The notes: a model not told the origin generated them from the letters alone. 64,000 bases of DNA from Przewalskia tangutica (GCA_029844215.1 CM056724.1:75473093-75537092), one strand, 5' to 3'. Positions 48,096 to 59,195 are shown, counted from the first letter of the stretch. Numbers and translations: made by a program.

Positions 48096-49962
48096 CACGA
48101 TTGCACTTGCAACAAGGCTATCACACGTAACATGGTCAAGTTTCATAACAACGAGCATAGGCAAGTTATACACAACTCAAGGTACTTTCATTTTATGTCA
48201 AGTCCGGATTTTAACCCTAAAGTACTACGTACGTTAAATTCATTTTAAGAGATTCATTCCTTTTCTAAAAGTCACCCGATACCCGTAGTATATAAAAATG
48301 TGTGACTTATATCTTTTAAGTAAACCAAAACAACTTTCATACTTTCCTTTTTAAGACCGAATTAAGGCAATACCATGCCTTCCTTTTGGACCAAAATACT
48401 TCTCTTTTAAAAGTCAAGTTACCACATTAAAACAAATGATAAAACCCTTCTTTTGTTTTCATAAAGTCGTTATAACCAACTTCCCATAAAGCTGTTGTAA
48501 CACTTTATGTTTTAAACCATTTTAAGACAACACAATGCCTTTCTTTTCCCTAAAAGTTCCAGTTTGCCTAATTTCAATTACGCAAGTCTCTTTTTAGAAA
48601 AGTTTCATAGTTCAATGTCTTAACCTCTTTTTAAAACCATTTGAGAAACATATGCCTTATGTGTGAGTAGGTTATTCTTGTTCATACAATCTTATTAAAG
48701 CAGCCATGATCTAGGAAATGTAACATCATTTTGTCTCATCTTAGCTTCTATGCAGATGGAGGTTTCTACTGGTTTTAATAATACTTAATTAGTCAATACA
48801 TTTCCCTTTATTAACGCTGCTGTGGTTCGTTCGATACTTATTCTGATTTCCGAAATCAGTAAAACATTATTCCTTTTAAAAAACCAAGTACTCATTACTC
48901 ACGAATGAGGTTTCACACTTTTTAACAAAATTCATAGTCCTTAACATTTCATAAAACGTCATTTATAAGTTAAGTCTCTTATCTTTTAAGATCAAGTCTC
49001 TTAACTTCTAAAATCAATAAACCATTCTTTTACCTACATAAAGTCGTTATACCTAACTTCCCATAAAGCTAGTATAACTCTTAAGCTTTAAAAACCAAGC
49101 ATTTCTCTTCTTTCAAAAAGGTTTCTTAATTCTTTTGAAATACTTCAAGATTCTTATTATTCAGGCTTAAGTCAAAAGACATTGCCGTAAAACTACGTTC
49201 GATTAACACACGACGCTTCACCGTACTATATATATATATTCTTTTAAAATATCATGCTCAAGAGGATAGGAAGAATCACATACCTCGCGACGATTATCGA
49301 CTATTAGCAAATAGCTCCAAAGTACTGTAGTCCGGCTAGCCTTTTCCACCCTTCGAGTAGAATACGCTACTCACAGTACTTCAACCTATAACGGTTATAC
49401 AAGTCTATCAATGTCTAGACTAATCGGTAGAATAAATCTAGATACAAGATTCTACGGAAAATTGGGCAAAGACTTCCTACCCACAAACTTCACAAGTCTA
49501 CTGTAAATACAGTCCTATGTAAGTACAGTTCAATTCCCTTCTTATATACCTTCCTGGTATATAACTTATACTTAATTCTTATACTTCAACAGTATGTAAA
49601 CACTAATTACAATAGCGGGACAAAATATTTACCTCGATAAGCCCATAATTATCCAGGTTTAAATGTCGATCCTGAGCAACGTTTAGCTCCTACTCTGGGC
49701 GTTCCAACCTGCTCCAAACAACCCTTAGAAGTTCTACGCAACTTCTACTTAATACTTCAACCGGCTATGAAGATTTTCCTTAGGGTTTCGGTTTGAGACT
49801 AAAAGGACATAAGGTAGTATTTCCGGGCTCTACGTATAGAGGTAACTTTGGAATACTACAAGGTATAAGGCTAAGGTATTTTGGTATAGTAACGATACTT
49901 GGAGAGTATTTTCTACCAAGAGGGGGGGTCTTTTACGAGAACCACTAGGCAAAGGGGGGGGG

Positions 49963-49970
49963 TGTTTATA
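49963..49970 (-). promoter_or_regulatory. Weakened TATA box of dimer LTR2
   Basis: Minus strand TATAAACA where LTR3 has TATAAATA. A G run on the plus strand (49954-49962) gives the transcript a C tract immediately downstream. Confidence 0.5.
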
Positions 49971-50380
49971 GGGAAACCATTGGCCATGATCAAGCCAAGT
50001 GGGGGGGCAAGTGGAGGGCCAAGATTTGCCCAAGTCCCCCCTATCCCTACTCCACAATTCCCTCACAAACATTGACCCATGGATTAGGCCACAAGACATG
50101 GCACAAAACGTGCAACCAATCGGCCATCAAGACCGCCCACTTGAGGGTGACAAGTGTCACCCTCTCATTGGTCCAAAATATTTCATCTCTCGGAAAAATC
50201 TGCAAAAATAATAAATGACATAGCCGTAATTTTCCCTTCGCAAGTTTTGTAAAACGTTTCGTCGAAAAATGATTCTTTTCGGTAGTTGTGAACAAATATT
50301 TTCGGTCCTTGCCTAACTTAAGGCTTAAAATTTTATACGTACGCCCTCACGTACATACTCTGGAAATACGGGGTATAACA

Positions 50381-50393
50381 TTCTCCCCTCCTT
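50381..50393 (-). other. Polypurine tract of dimer internal 2
   Basis: Same sequence and placement as in internal 1, AAGGAGGGGAGAA on the minus strand abutting the LTR start. Confidence 0.85.
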
Positions 50394-50699
50394 AGAAACA
50401 TTCGTCCCGAATGTTCCTTCTAAGCCTCAAAACATACATGCGCCAATATAGTCTTCACTATTATACTTACGAAAACAATCATGCCGTACCTGGCCATAAC
50501 ATAACACACGCGCAATTACTCAACTTCAAGTCCACGAGGAATCACCTCCATCACTACAAAGGCTCCCACCCAATGGCTAAAAGACACTCCCTTCGCACCT
50601 TTTCTTTACAAACGCAATGATCACTTCTATTCTCTTATTCGTCGTACCCTTCTCGTACACTCGAACTCTTTCTCATAACTTACCACATTTCTGCTACTG

Positions 50700-51440
50700 C
50701 TTCAGTTTTCCAAAAAATCTCGGGGTTACTATCTCCAACTTGGTCATCATTAACTGGGATCACTCTGGATGGATCTCCGATACTTTCCCGAACATAGCAA
50801 CATGAAAGACCGAACGTACTGCTTCCTAAGCCGGATGGCAATGCTAACCTATAGGCAACCTGGCCTATTCTTCACATGATCTGAAAACGCTCCAAGTACC
50901 TCAGGCTAAGTTTCCTCTGTTTTTCCAAAACTCGTCACACCCTTTCCGGGGTGGTACCTTCAAGAATACCGACCGTTAACCTGAACTTCAAGTGTCGACG
51001 TCGATTATCCGCATGACTTCTGTTGACTCTGACCTGCCAATAACCTCTTCTGGATAAGCTTCACCCTATCCACATCCTGCTGAACAAGTATGAACCAACT
51101 ATCTGAACCTTGCCAACATCGAATCAATCGACCGGCAACTTACACTTCCGCCCCTAGAAGGCGTCATAAAGCGACATCCGAATACTGAAATGGTAGCTAT
51201 AAAACACTCCCTAACAGGAGGCAACAATCCTCACCGCTACCCCTGAAATCCAAACACTGGCCCGAGGGCGAATGCGATACGGAGACTCACCTGAGTTCCT
51301 AACCCTGCCTGGTAAAACTTCCAGAAAACGAAAATAGTCGTAACCTGGGCTCCACTGCATGACATAAGGTGAAAGCAGGCACCTCGTGCAGCCTTACAAC
51401 CTTCCTGATATAATCATCTCGCATAACCCACTGCCGAGTA
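50700..51440 (-). pseudogene. pol: Integrase remnant (pol 3' end) of dimer internal 2
   Basis: Reading the minus strand with frame changes gives pieces of a Ty3/gypsy chromovirus integrase in the right order. They are YIRKVVRLHEVP near 51415 (core domain), then SYHFSIRMSLYDAF with GRKCKLPVD near 51130-51200, then VDRVKLIQKRLLAGQSQQKS and ADNRRR near 51000-51080. Next come SLRYLERFQI and GQVAYRLALPSGL near 50825-50915 (GPY/F-like region), and finally GDPSRVIPVNDDQV near 50740-50782. Stops and frameshifts are many. It is the only pol-derived protein sequence I can find in the LTR elements here. It shows that this gag-only family descends from a full chromovirus-type element by internal deletion. 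Confidence 0.85.
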
Positions 51441-51479
51441 CACGGTTTTGACTGAAAGACAAGATGGGCTGACCTCATC

Positions 51480-51710
51480 GGCCCGACTACTGGTCGAACG
51501 CATCCATGAACTCGTACGATGGTTAACTAAACTTGGGCCTAACACCCTTGTGACCCTACCACCTGGCGGGACCACCCCGAACTGACCCCACCACAAAATA
51601 GGTCGCGGGTTGACCTGCGATCGGTCCAAGACCCGACCATTATCGCGCCAAACACTTGCTCCCCGATCCGGAACAATCCCACAATCAAGTCACGAAGAAC
51701 CTAGGGGTCT
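51480..51710 (-). other. Conserved internal block (dimer internal 2)
   Basis: Fourth copy of the block, placed here between gag and the integrase remnant. It keeps the frame piece VVPPGGRVTRVLGPSL found in element A. Since this unit keeps integrase, the block most likely lies near the edge of the ancestral deletion. Confidence 0.6.
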
Positions 51711-52149
51711 TCTTAGCTCAACTACCCTCTTTCATTTCATACCACTCAGGGACTTATCACATATCTCACGTGTACTATGCACTCCGATAAGGGTCAATCA
51801 TAAATGTAATCTTTTACTCAAGATAGCCTTGCCTCTAAGGTCTCCACGTATAAAACTCTAAGGCTCACACTTTCCTTATCCCCAATCTTACCCTTTTAAC
51901 TAACCATGATTTCAAATCATACTTTGCACAAATGCTATCAGAACATAACACTTAAGATATATTCATCTCATCACACCTACAAATCTCTAGAGGGTTAAGG
52001 ATATACTTGTATCTATTGCTTCACTCCCCTCTGTCGTTCTAATCAATCCTGCCCTGTTGGGCGCATAGCTAGGGAAGGTGACGAACTAGCCACTAATCAT
52101 GAAGGCTGAGTCTCTACATCCGCGCCACTGCCTGGACAGATTTCTCAAA

Positions 52150-52751
52150 ATAGCCTGGCCGCCGCAAGTAAAACAAGCTGTCGAAGAAGTACGACACTCT
52201 CCACAATGTCACTTACCACAACGACCACACCGAGGTGGGGGTGGCCTCCTCTTGCTAACACCCCTTCCTCTCCGAACTACTGAATTCGCCTCTAAAGTTA
52301 CCAAAGGACCCTGCCGGTCTGTCCCCCTTCTGCCGATCTTGGTTAACCCGTCGATCTCTACGTTTCTCGGCCTGCTGCGCATAAGTCTGTACGCATTCCA
52401 TACTCATGTCTGACTGAAGAGCTACTATTGCACAACCCTCTCTTAGATAGTCATCAAGACCCGTGATAAATCGACCCATAAAATACTCTCTGGTTGCTAA
52501 ATCCATAGCTAGTAACAGGGTCGCCTCTTTGCAATCTATATTCTCTCCGGCCGTGGGCGAAGGATCATATATCATGGCCGCAGAGGAATCGCCATTGTGC
52601 TAAACTCTTTGGGTGACGTCGCCGAACTCCCCGAATGAAGCACCACCCCAGGTGATGATTGGGCCTGTGCCCTCGTAACCCTCTGTGCTCTACTCGTAGC
52701 TCCCTTGGCTGCCTTGCCCTTCTGGGCCCGGGTTGCCTTACGCGGAGGCAT
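52150..52751 (-). pseudogene. gag: Broken, shortened gag of dimer internal 2
   Basis: The start codon is at 52751, reading MPPRKATRAQKGKAAKGA. A second open stretch (52255-52575) includes YFMGRFITGLDDYLREGC and ECVQTYAQQAEKR, matching the end of a gypsy capsid domain and its basic tail. A zinc knuckle near 52160-52229 reads CGRCGK, then a stop, then HCGEC and CFTCGG. The distance from start to knuckle (about 520 bp) is roughly half that in internal 1, so the capsid core is deleted. It cannot make a normal capsid. Confidence 0.82.
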
Positions 52752-52941
52752 AACGGTAAGGGACAGGGATACATTAGAGGGGTCCAAATTATAACACGGC
52801 TCTAAGCACGATCTCAGAGTGAGAAGAATGGAAACCAATCCTAAATATCCTATAGCCTCCTGATTATTGGTGTGGTGCACAACACACCGATAATCAAGAC
52901 TCTACTAGATACGGTTCAGAGACACTTTCCGAGGATTAATC

Positions 52942-52952
52942 GCTCGATACCA
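52942..52952 (-). other. Primer binding site of dimer internal 2
   Basis: Minus strand TGGTATCGAGC, the same shortened form as in element A. Confidence 0.75.
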
Positions 52953-53689
52953 CTTTTGTCACGACCAACCGGGCGTGATCGTGCCTTACCCTGGCACCCA
53001 AGTAGACATACATCGAGTAATCGGAACATAAAACAAGACATGAAATAATATGAAGTGTAAAACAGTTTTTTTCTGCGAAAAGTTGCCTTTCGGCGTATAT
53101 ATATAAAACTTAAATCTAAACAGTTACATCCCTTTTACAAACTCTGCCCACAACAGTACTACAGACCTCTAAGAATGATATAACAACAATGGCGGGACAG
53201 GGCCCTGCCATACCCCTGAATGTAAATACCTACAACGACAGGGGACTATACATCGATAAGCCTCCGAGAAACGGAGCTTCCCGACGCAATGAGCGTGATC
53301 CTAAGAGCGAGATCAATCGGTGTACCTTTACTGCGGCATGAACGCAGCCTCCGGCGAGGTCTGATAACAGTACCAAGTATGTGAAATGAAATCATAGTAG
53401 TCTATATAAAACAGGAGACATGTATGATAACCAAACTACAGTTCACAAAAAATAAGCAGTCATGTCAAGTCAGGGACTCACGCCCTAAAAGTCATCACTC
53501 AAATACAACTATGGGTCTCACGCCCACAACATCAATCATGCCCGTGGAATACCTTCCTCACCGCTGTCGATCATGATATAAAAGCACCAAGGAATACACA
53601 TGAACACCGTGTCCCACCTGTGTCATAATAAAACCGTGACGGTAAGTGCGAAGGCATAGCTGACTACTAAAACCTACAGTACCAACAAG

Positions 53690-54010
53690 GTCATAAATCA
53701 GATCATGAGATCTGTCTAGATGCCACATGATCGAAGCCGTCACTCGCTCGCGATATCTAATGTGCGCGTCTAGTCACGAACTTCCGCGACTCGCATAGGC
53801 CACTCCAATGGCTCGCATGAGGTATTCCCGCATCGAGGGTAGCTACTCCAAAGAACGCCCCGACTCGCAGTCCGCATGGCCACATAGACCGCATGACCAT
53901 AAAGGCCGCACACTAACCTGGAACTCTCGTAGCTCCGCATAGGTCCCCTCGACCCGCATGAGGTAGTCTCGAATCATGGTCCCAGACCGCCTGAGCTATA
54001 CCCCGCATCG
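53690..54010 (-). repeat. Repeat cassette of dimer LTR3
   Basis: Degenerate units with GCATAGGCCACTCC, GCATGAGGTA and CTCGTAGCTCCGCATAGG, as in solo LTR S at 8000-8290. The 33-bp array of LTR1 and LTR2 is absent. Confidence 0.75.
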
Positions 54011-55834
54011 GTGGGCAGCTTAACCCCCGGGATCAAGTCAAGGTGAGTGATATAATACTAACATAACAGCTTATTGTTAAACAACACAATCACAATCAAG
54101 GGAAACCCCTTTACACAACATCACAAGATACTAACACACGTAGCATCCTAACATGTTTACTTATCAAATCCACAAGAAAGTATTACAAGGCTATCACAAA
54201 CCAACACAATCAAGTTATTCTCACAAGGTACTCTCTACTTTATGTTAGCAAGTTCGGGTTTTTATCCCCAAAGTACTTCATACAATAACTCTTTTTAAAA
54301 GATCCGTTTCTTTCACAAAAGTCACACAATACCCGTAGTATAAAAATAGAGTGACTATCTTTTTAAGTAAACCAAAACACTTCCCTTTGTAACATCAAGT
54401 AACAACATTATTTTCCAAACGTTCAAGTTTGCCTAATTTCAAATGCTCAAGTTTCTCATTTTCGAAAGGTTTCGTAGTTCATAGTCTTAATCACTTAATA
54501 ATATAATTCTCTTTTAAAACCATTTGAGAAACATATGCCTTATGTGTGAGTAGGTTATTCTTGTTCATACAATCTTATTAAAGCAGCCATGATCTAGGAA
54601 ATGTAACATCATTTTGTCTCATCTTAGCTTCTATGCAGATGGAGGTTTCTACTGGTTTTAATAATACTTAATTAGTCAATACATTTCCCTTTATTAACGC
54701 TGCTGTGGTTCGTTCGATACTTATTCTGATTTCCGAAATCAGTAAAACATTATTCCTTTTAAAAAACCAAGTACTCATTACTCACGAATGAGGTTTCACA
54801 CTTTTTAACAAAATTCACAGTCCTTAACATTTCATAAAACGTCATTTATAAGTTAAGTGTCTTATCTTTTAAGATCAAGTCTCTTAACTTCTAAAATCAA
54901 TAAACCATTCTTTTACCTACATAAAGTCGTTATACCTAACTTCCCATAAAGCTAGTATAACTCTTAAACTTTAAAAATCAAGCATTTCTCTTCTTTCAAA
55001 AAGGTTTCTTAATTCTTTTCAAATACTTCAAGATTCTTATTATTCAGGCTTAAGTAAAAAGACATTGCCGTAAAACTACGTTCAGTTAACACACGTACGT
55101 CTACCGTACTATATATATATTCTTTTAAAATATCATGCTCAAGAGGATAGGAAGAATCACATACCTCGCGACGATTATCGACTATTAGCAAATAGCTCCA
55201 AAGTACTGTAGTCCGGCTAGCCTTTTCCACCCTTCGAGTAGAATACGCTACTCACAGTACTTCAACCTATAACGGTTATACAAGTCTATCAATGTCTAGA
55301 CTACTCGGTAGAATAAATCTAGATACAAGATTCTACGGAAAATTGGGCAGCACTTCCCTACCCGTCAAACTTCACAAGTCTACTGTAAATACAGTCCTAT
55401 GTAAGTACAGTTCAATTCCCTTCTTATATACCTTCCTGGTATATAACTTATACTTAATTATTATACTTCAACAGTATGTAAACTCTAATTACAATAGGGG
55501 GACAAGATATTTACCTCGATAAGCCCATAATTATCCAGGTTTAAATTTCGATCCTGAGCAACGTTTAGCTCCTACTCTGGGCACTCCAACCTGCTCCAAA
55601 CAACCCTTAGAAGTTCTACGCAACTTTTACTTAATACTTCAACCGGCTATGAAGATTTTCCTTAGGGTTTCGGTTTGAGACTAAAAGGACATAAGGTAGT
55701 ATTTCCGGGCTCTACGTATAGAGGTAACTTTGGAATACTACAAGGTATAAGGCTAAGGTATTTTTGTATAGAAACGATACTTGGAGAGTATTTTCTACCA
55801 AGAGAGGGGTCTTTTACGAGAACCACTAGGCAAA

Positions 55835-55850
55835 GGGGGGGGGGGGGGGG
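55835..55850 (+). repeat. Run of 16 G next to the TATA box of dimer LTR3
   Basis: Sixteen consecutive G on the plus strand lie directly beside the TATA box. In the minus-strand transcript this is a C tract at or just before the expected start site. Comparable tracts occur beside other LTR promoters and vary in length, as homopolymers do. Confidence 0.85.
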
Positions 55851-55858
55851 TATTTATA
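55851..55858 (-). promoter_or_regulatory. TATA box of dimer LTR3
   Basis: TATAAATA on the minus strand, with the C tract immediately downstream. As the outer 5' LTR it would drive RNA of the whole dimer. Confidence 0.6.
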
Positions 55859-56547
55859 GGGAAACCAATGGCCATGATCAAGCCAAGTGGGGGGGCAAGT
55901 GGAGGGCCAAGATTTGCCCAAGTGCCCCCTATCCCTACTCCACAATTCCCTCACAAACATTGATCCCATGGATTAGGCCACAAGACATGGCACAAAACGT
56001 GCAACCAATCGGCCATCAAGACCGCCCACTTGAAGGTGACAAGTGTCGCCCTCTCGTTGGTCTAAAATATTTCATCTCTCGGAAAAATCCGCAAAAATAA
56101 TAAATGACATAGACGTAATTTTCCCTTCGCAAGTTTTGTAAAACGTTTCGTCGAAAAACGATTCTTTTCGGTAGTTGTGAACAAATATTTTTGGTCCTTG
56201 CCTAACTTAAGGCTTAAACTTTTATACGTACGCCCTCACGTACATACTCTGGAAATACGGGGTATAACAATTCAGGGGTATGGCGAGGCCCGGTCCCGTC
56301 ACATTTGTTGTGTTAAATTTCTTAGAGGTCTGTAGTCATATCTTGTAGGTCAGTTTGTAAAAGAAGGGATGTAACTGCTTTTGAATATGTAATTGTATAT
56401 ATATGTCCAGGTAGGTAGCCTTATCGGCTTGCCTGTTGTTTATTTCTGTTGTTACAGGTTATGTGGTTATGTATGTTCCGCTGATTATCTCTGATGTATA
56501 CGTAAGGTGCCTGTAGAGCACGATCGCGGGCGTGGGTCGTGACAAAG

Positions 56548-56559
56548 TGGTATCAGAAC
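56548..56559 (+). other. Primer binding site of element E1
   Basis: TGGTATCAGAAC, one base off the initiator Met-tRNA complement, 3 bases after the LTR end CGTGACA. Confidence 0.85.
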
Positions 56560-56751
56560 AGTTAGTCATCGGAAAGTGTCTATAGACCGTATCTAGTAGA
56601 GTTTTGGTTATCAGTGTATTGTGCATCACATCTATAACCAGAAGCCTACATGAAATTTAGGATTGGTTTCCCTTCTTCTCACTCTGAGATCGTGCGATAG
56701 AGCTGTGTCGTTAGGGAAGTCTCTCCCTAACGTGTTATGTTGATTGCAGCT

Positions 56752-56795
56752 GTGAGAAAGGCAACAGTGGCCCAGAAAGGATTATATGGATTGCG
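56752..56795 (+). pseudogene. gag: Gag start remnant of element E1
   Basis: GTGAGAAAGGCAACAGTGGC and the next bases read VRKATVAQKG, aligned with the MPPRKATRAQKGKAA start of the other gag copies. The ATG and first codons are lost. The similarity ends after about 14 codons, so either a deletion or strong decay follows. Confidence 0.65.
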
Positions 56796-57215
56796 TATCC
56801 AGGTTGGTAAAATTATCGTATAGATGGTATTATGATGATGTATATCTGTACGAGCGTATTTACTTGGGTTCATATGTGTGTTTCCTAGACTATGAGTTAC
56901 CATAAGTTGGTAAAGTCTTGATAAATACTTGGAAGGTGTGAAACAATTTATTGAATCCACACCTAAGCTTTATGTATGTACTGACTTGGAATAGTCAAAA
57001 GGGAATGAACAGTCTGAGATTGTGATAGACTCTTAAAAGAGATCATGTTTTACTGATTTAATAGCATACCATGTTGTTATATTAAGTTGCGTTACGCTTA
57101 AGTGATTATGTGAATAATAATGGTATGGAGTAATTAAAGTTGTTGTGATTAAGACAACAAGATTTTAAGATTTTGAGAAGCTACATTTCCCGTATATGGG
57201 GACCGATAATGAAAG

Positions 57216-57442
57216 TGTCACGACCCGACCCCGAGCCCGCAACTGGTGCCTTACCCCGGGCACCCTAGTGATAATACATCAGAGAAAATCAGCGGAATAA
57301 AACTCATAGACATGGAACAATATAAAAGAAGAAAGAGGCTAACCAATAAGGTCACCTTTCTGCATATATATATATCTAAACCCGAACAGTTACATCTTTT
57401 ACAAGACCAACTCACAACAGGCCTACAGACCTATAAGAGATT
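57216..57442 (-). mobile_element. LTR G, left part
   Basis: Reversed family LTR starting TGTCACGACCCGACC. It is preceded by GAAAG (57211-57215), the expected target copy. It is interrupted by LTR F at 57443 and resumes at 60094. Its right end is beyond the window. Confidence 0.85.
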
Positions 57443-57459
57443 TTTTATACCCCGTGGTT

Positions 57460-57640
57460 CGGTCCGACCCTGATCGGGCCTCAGCCATGGCCGAAACAGA
57501 CGCGCCGGAAGATCTGAGGGGTCGCTGAAGTTTCAGCGCCGCGTCACCAGGAAGCAGGGCCGCGGCGCCGGAAAGTCCTTAGAAGGCGGCAGGAGTTTTA
57601 GCGCTGCGGCGCCGACTGCAGGGACGCGGCGCTGAGGCGG
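57460..57640 (+). repeat. GC-rich imperfect repeat block in LTR F U3
   Basis: Short variants of GCGCCGCG, GGCCGCGGCGCC and GCGCTGCGGCGCC recur about every 35-50 bp, separated by AGTTT and AGGGACGCG-type spacers. The composition is far above the A/T-rich surroundings. The block is absent from the other LTRs in the window. Confidence 0.75.
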
Positions 57641-57787
57641 GATGTGCGAGAGTTAGTGGAAATTTCTGCACTGTTTTGTTTTAAAAGAGGTCATGGGTGG
57701 GTGACAAGTGCCCCCCCCCCCCATCTGAAATGTTGCATGCCTTATATTGACCAAGTCTTGAAGACTTGGTCATCTTTCATCTTTCAT

Positions 57788-57806
57788 CTCTCTCTCTCTC
57801 TCTCTA
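57788..57806 (+). repeat. CT microsatellite in LTR F
   Basis: About nine CT dinucleotides in a row, in the pyrimidine-rich leader downstream of the presumed promoter region. Confidence 0.9.
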
Positions 57807-59049
57807 AGCTAAAAAGCTCTCCCTTCTCTCTAGAAAATCAAGAGAAACTCCAAGCTTAAGGAAAATCTGAAAAGGGTGTTAAGAAGGAAAGTTATTTGCA
57901 AGCTTGTGGAGGTTATTGTGGTGGTATTCTTGAAAAGGAGGCTAGCAAAAATTGTTGGAATAGTTTTGGCTAAAGCCATAAGGTAATGATTCTTCCTTTA
58001 TAATTAGTTTTTAGTGTTGCATGTTAAGAAGAAAGAACTTGTGGTAGTAAATAATGCTTTTAGAGTCATTGCATGCAAGAAATGTGGTTTGGGTATGAAG
58101 GATTTGGCTAAAGAGGTTATGTGAGCATGTTGTAGCCTAAAGAAATTACCTTAAACTTGTTAAGATTAATTGTTATAACTTTTGGGACAGAATTTTACAC
58201 ACCCAAGTTTAGGTGTGTAATCCCCTTTGTGTTGGTTTGGATGTTGGGCCTTAAATGTGGCGTTTGAGTGGTAAAAATCGGCCTTTGAAAAGGTGGCAAA
58301 GTGAGTAGAAACAAAGGAAATGCCGCCCAATTTTCCATAGAATTTAGTGACTTTGAACCTGGATTATTCTACATTGAAGTTAGAGGTTAATAAACGTATC
58401 ATGATTATTATAGTTTGAAATATTACTTGCGGTAGTTGAGCTTAGCAAGTGGATTGACCAAAGAGGTATGTGGAACTTTCCTATCTCTTAAGCATGAGTA
58501 GTTGTACCTATGTAGTACGGTATACGTACAAGATTTGATATCTTTCACTTGTTTTAAAAGTATATGCTACTTGTTTCATTTCAAAAGTATAAGTCCCTTG
58601 GATTTAGGGAAAATGTATTTGACAATGGGATAACGCTAATATAATGACTTTATGGGAAGTTGGTTATATTAGTTTCTTGAAAGGTTCACAAAGAAAGGTT
58701 TACTCTAATTAAAACAAGTACGGGTAAAGGATTTGAAACTAAGAAAGGTGAATTGATTTTTAGGCATTGGTTGCCTAAGGTTTTAAAGGAAATGAAGTCA
58801 CTTGATTTAGAAGCCTATTATATTTCTAAAAGGAAATGTGACTTGTCTTGAAAAGAAATCGTAACTTGATACTATGGTGATTAGTATCTTGGAAATTTTG
58901 TATAAAAAGAGTTATTTCTTAAAAAGTTAGAAGTACATGGTACTTGGGTTGAATTCCCGGATTTTCTATTAAAAGACATGTTAGTGCCTTAGGATACTAA
59001 AATGAGAGGATATATTAATAATGTTATAAGAAGTTAGGGGATTTCTTAA

Positions 59050-59195
59050 CTTGCTTATGTTATGATAAGCCGGTAGTGCTTATGTATGATATGATAGGCC
59101 GGTAGTGCTTATGTTGTGATATGATAGGCCGGTAGTGCTTATGTATGATATGATAGGCCGGTAGTGCTTATGTTATGTATGATAGCCGGATGAGC
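59050..59195 (+). repeat. 29-30 bp tandem repeat in LTR F
   Basis: Four to five units of GCCGGTAGTGCTTATGT plus TGATATGATAG, with GCCGGTAG at about 59069, 59098, 59128 and 59157. Confidence 0.92.

Larger units (their letters stand above)
47154..50380 (-). repeat. Dimer LTR2, chimeric (3227 bp)
   Basis: From 47154 to about 48630 it follows LTR1, including the 33-bp cassette and the run ending TTCAATGTCTTAACCTC. From about 48635 to 50380 it follows LTR3 almost base for base, for example CATTTGAGAAACATATGCC and TTTCTACTGGTTTTAAT. The switch falls in the shared stretch CTTTTTAAAACCA near 48625-48640. Confidence 0.93.
41366..56269 (-). mobile_element. Tandem dimer: LTR1-internal1-LTR2-internal2-LTR3
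   Basis: Three LTRs share two internal regions: LTR1 41366-44750, internal 1 44751-47153, LTR2 47154-50380, internal 2 50381-52956, LTR3 52957-56269. The whole unit is flanked by TSD ATTCA (41361-41365 and 56270-56274). Deleting it restores the E1 text GTACATTCAGGGGTATGGCG, which is found intact in solo LTR D near 34930. LTR2 matches LTR1 on its left side and LTR3 on its right. Each internal region has its own primer binding site, gag remnant and polypurine tract. Confidence 0.93.
52957..56269 (-). repeat. Dimer LTR3 (3313 bp)
   Basis: Starts TGTCACGACCAACC and ends ATACGGGGTATAACA. Its left part (52957-54500) resembles solo LTR S and differs from LTR1 and LTR2. Its right part is nearly identical to LTR2. 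Confidence 0.93.
35601..56544 (+). mobile_element. Element E1, 5' LTR, split by E2 and the dimer
   Basis: Starts TGTTACACCCTGTAATTCC and ends GCGTGGGTCGTGACA, directly followed by a plus-strand primer binding site, so it is a 5' LTR. With E2 and the dimer removed it is about 3.8 kb (35601-35953, 38187-41365, 56275-56544). It contains a minisatellite at 40314-40900. Its 3' LTR is outside the window. Confidence 0.9.
56545..57215 (+). mobile_element. Element E1 internal region, 5' part
   Basis: Begins right after the 5' LTR with a primer binding site, then an untranslated leader (CTCACTCTGAGATCGTGCG) that is the reverse complement of leaders in the dimer and element A. A gag start remnant follows at 56752. 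From about 56800 to 57215 I recognise nothing. It is A/T-rich and matches no other internal region here. LTR G interrupts it at 57216 after GAAAG. Confidence 0.82.

Noticed and set aside
41366..56269. Two ordinary neighbouring insertions, or unequal crossing-over between separate loci
   Set aside because: The outer flanks share the same TSD and the host text rejoins exactly, which favours one integration event. Later conversion cannot be fully excluded.
56548..56559. tRNA gene
   Set aside because: Only the 12-base tRNA complement of the primer binding site is present, next to an LTR end. There is no tRNA fold.
57460..57640. CpG-island promoter of a host gene
   Set aside because: It sits inside an LTR with TSDs on both sides and no gene follows.
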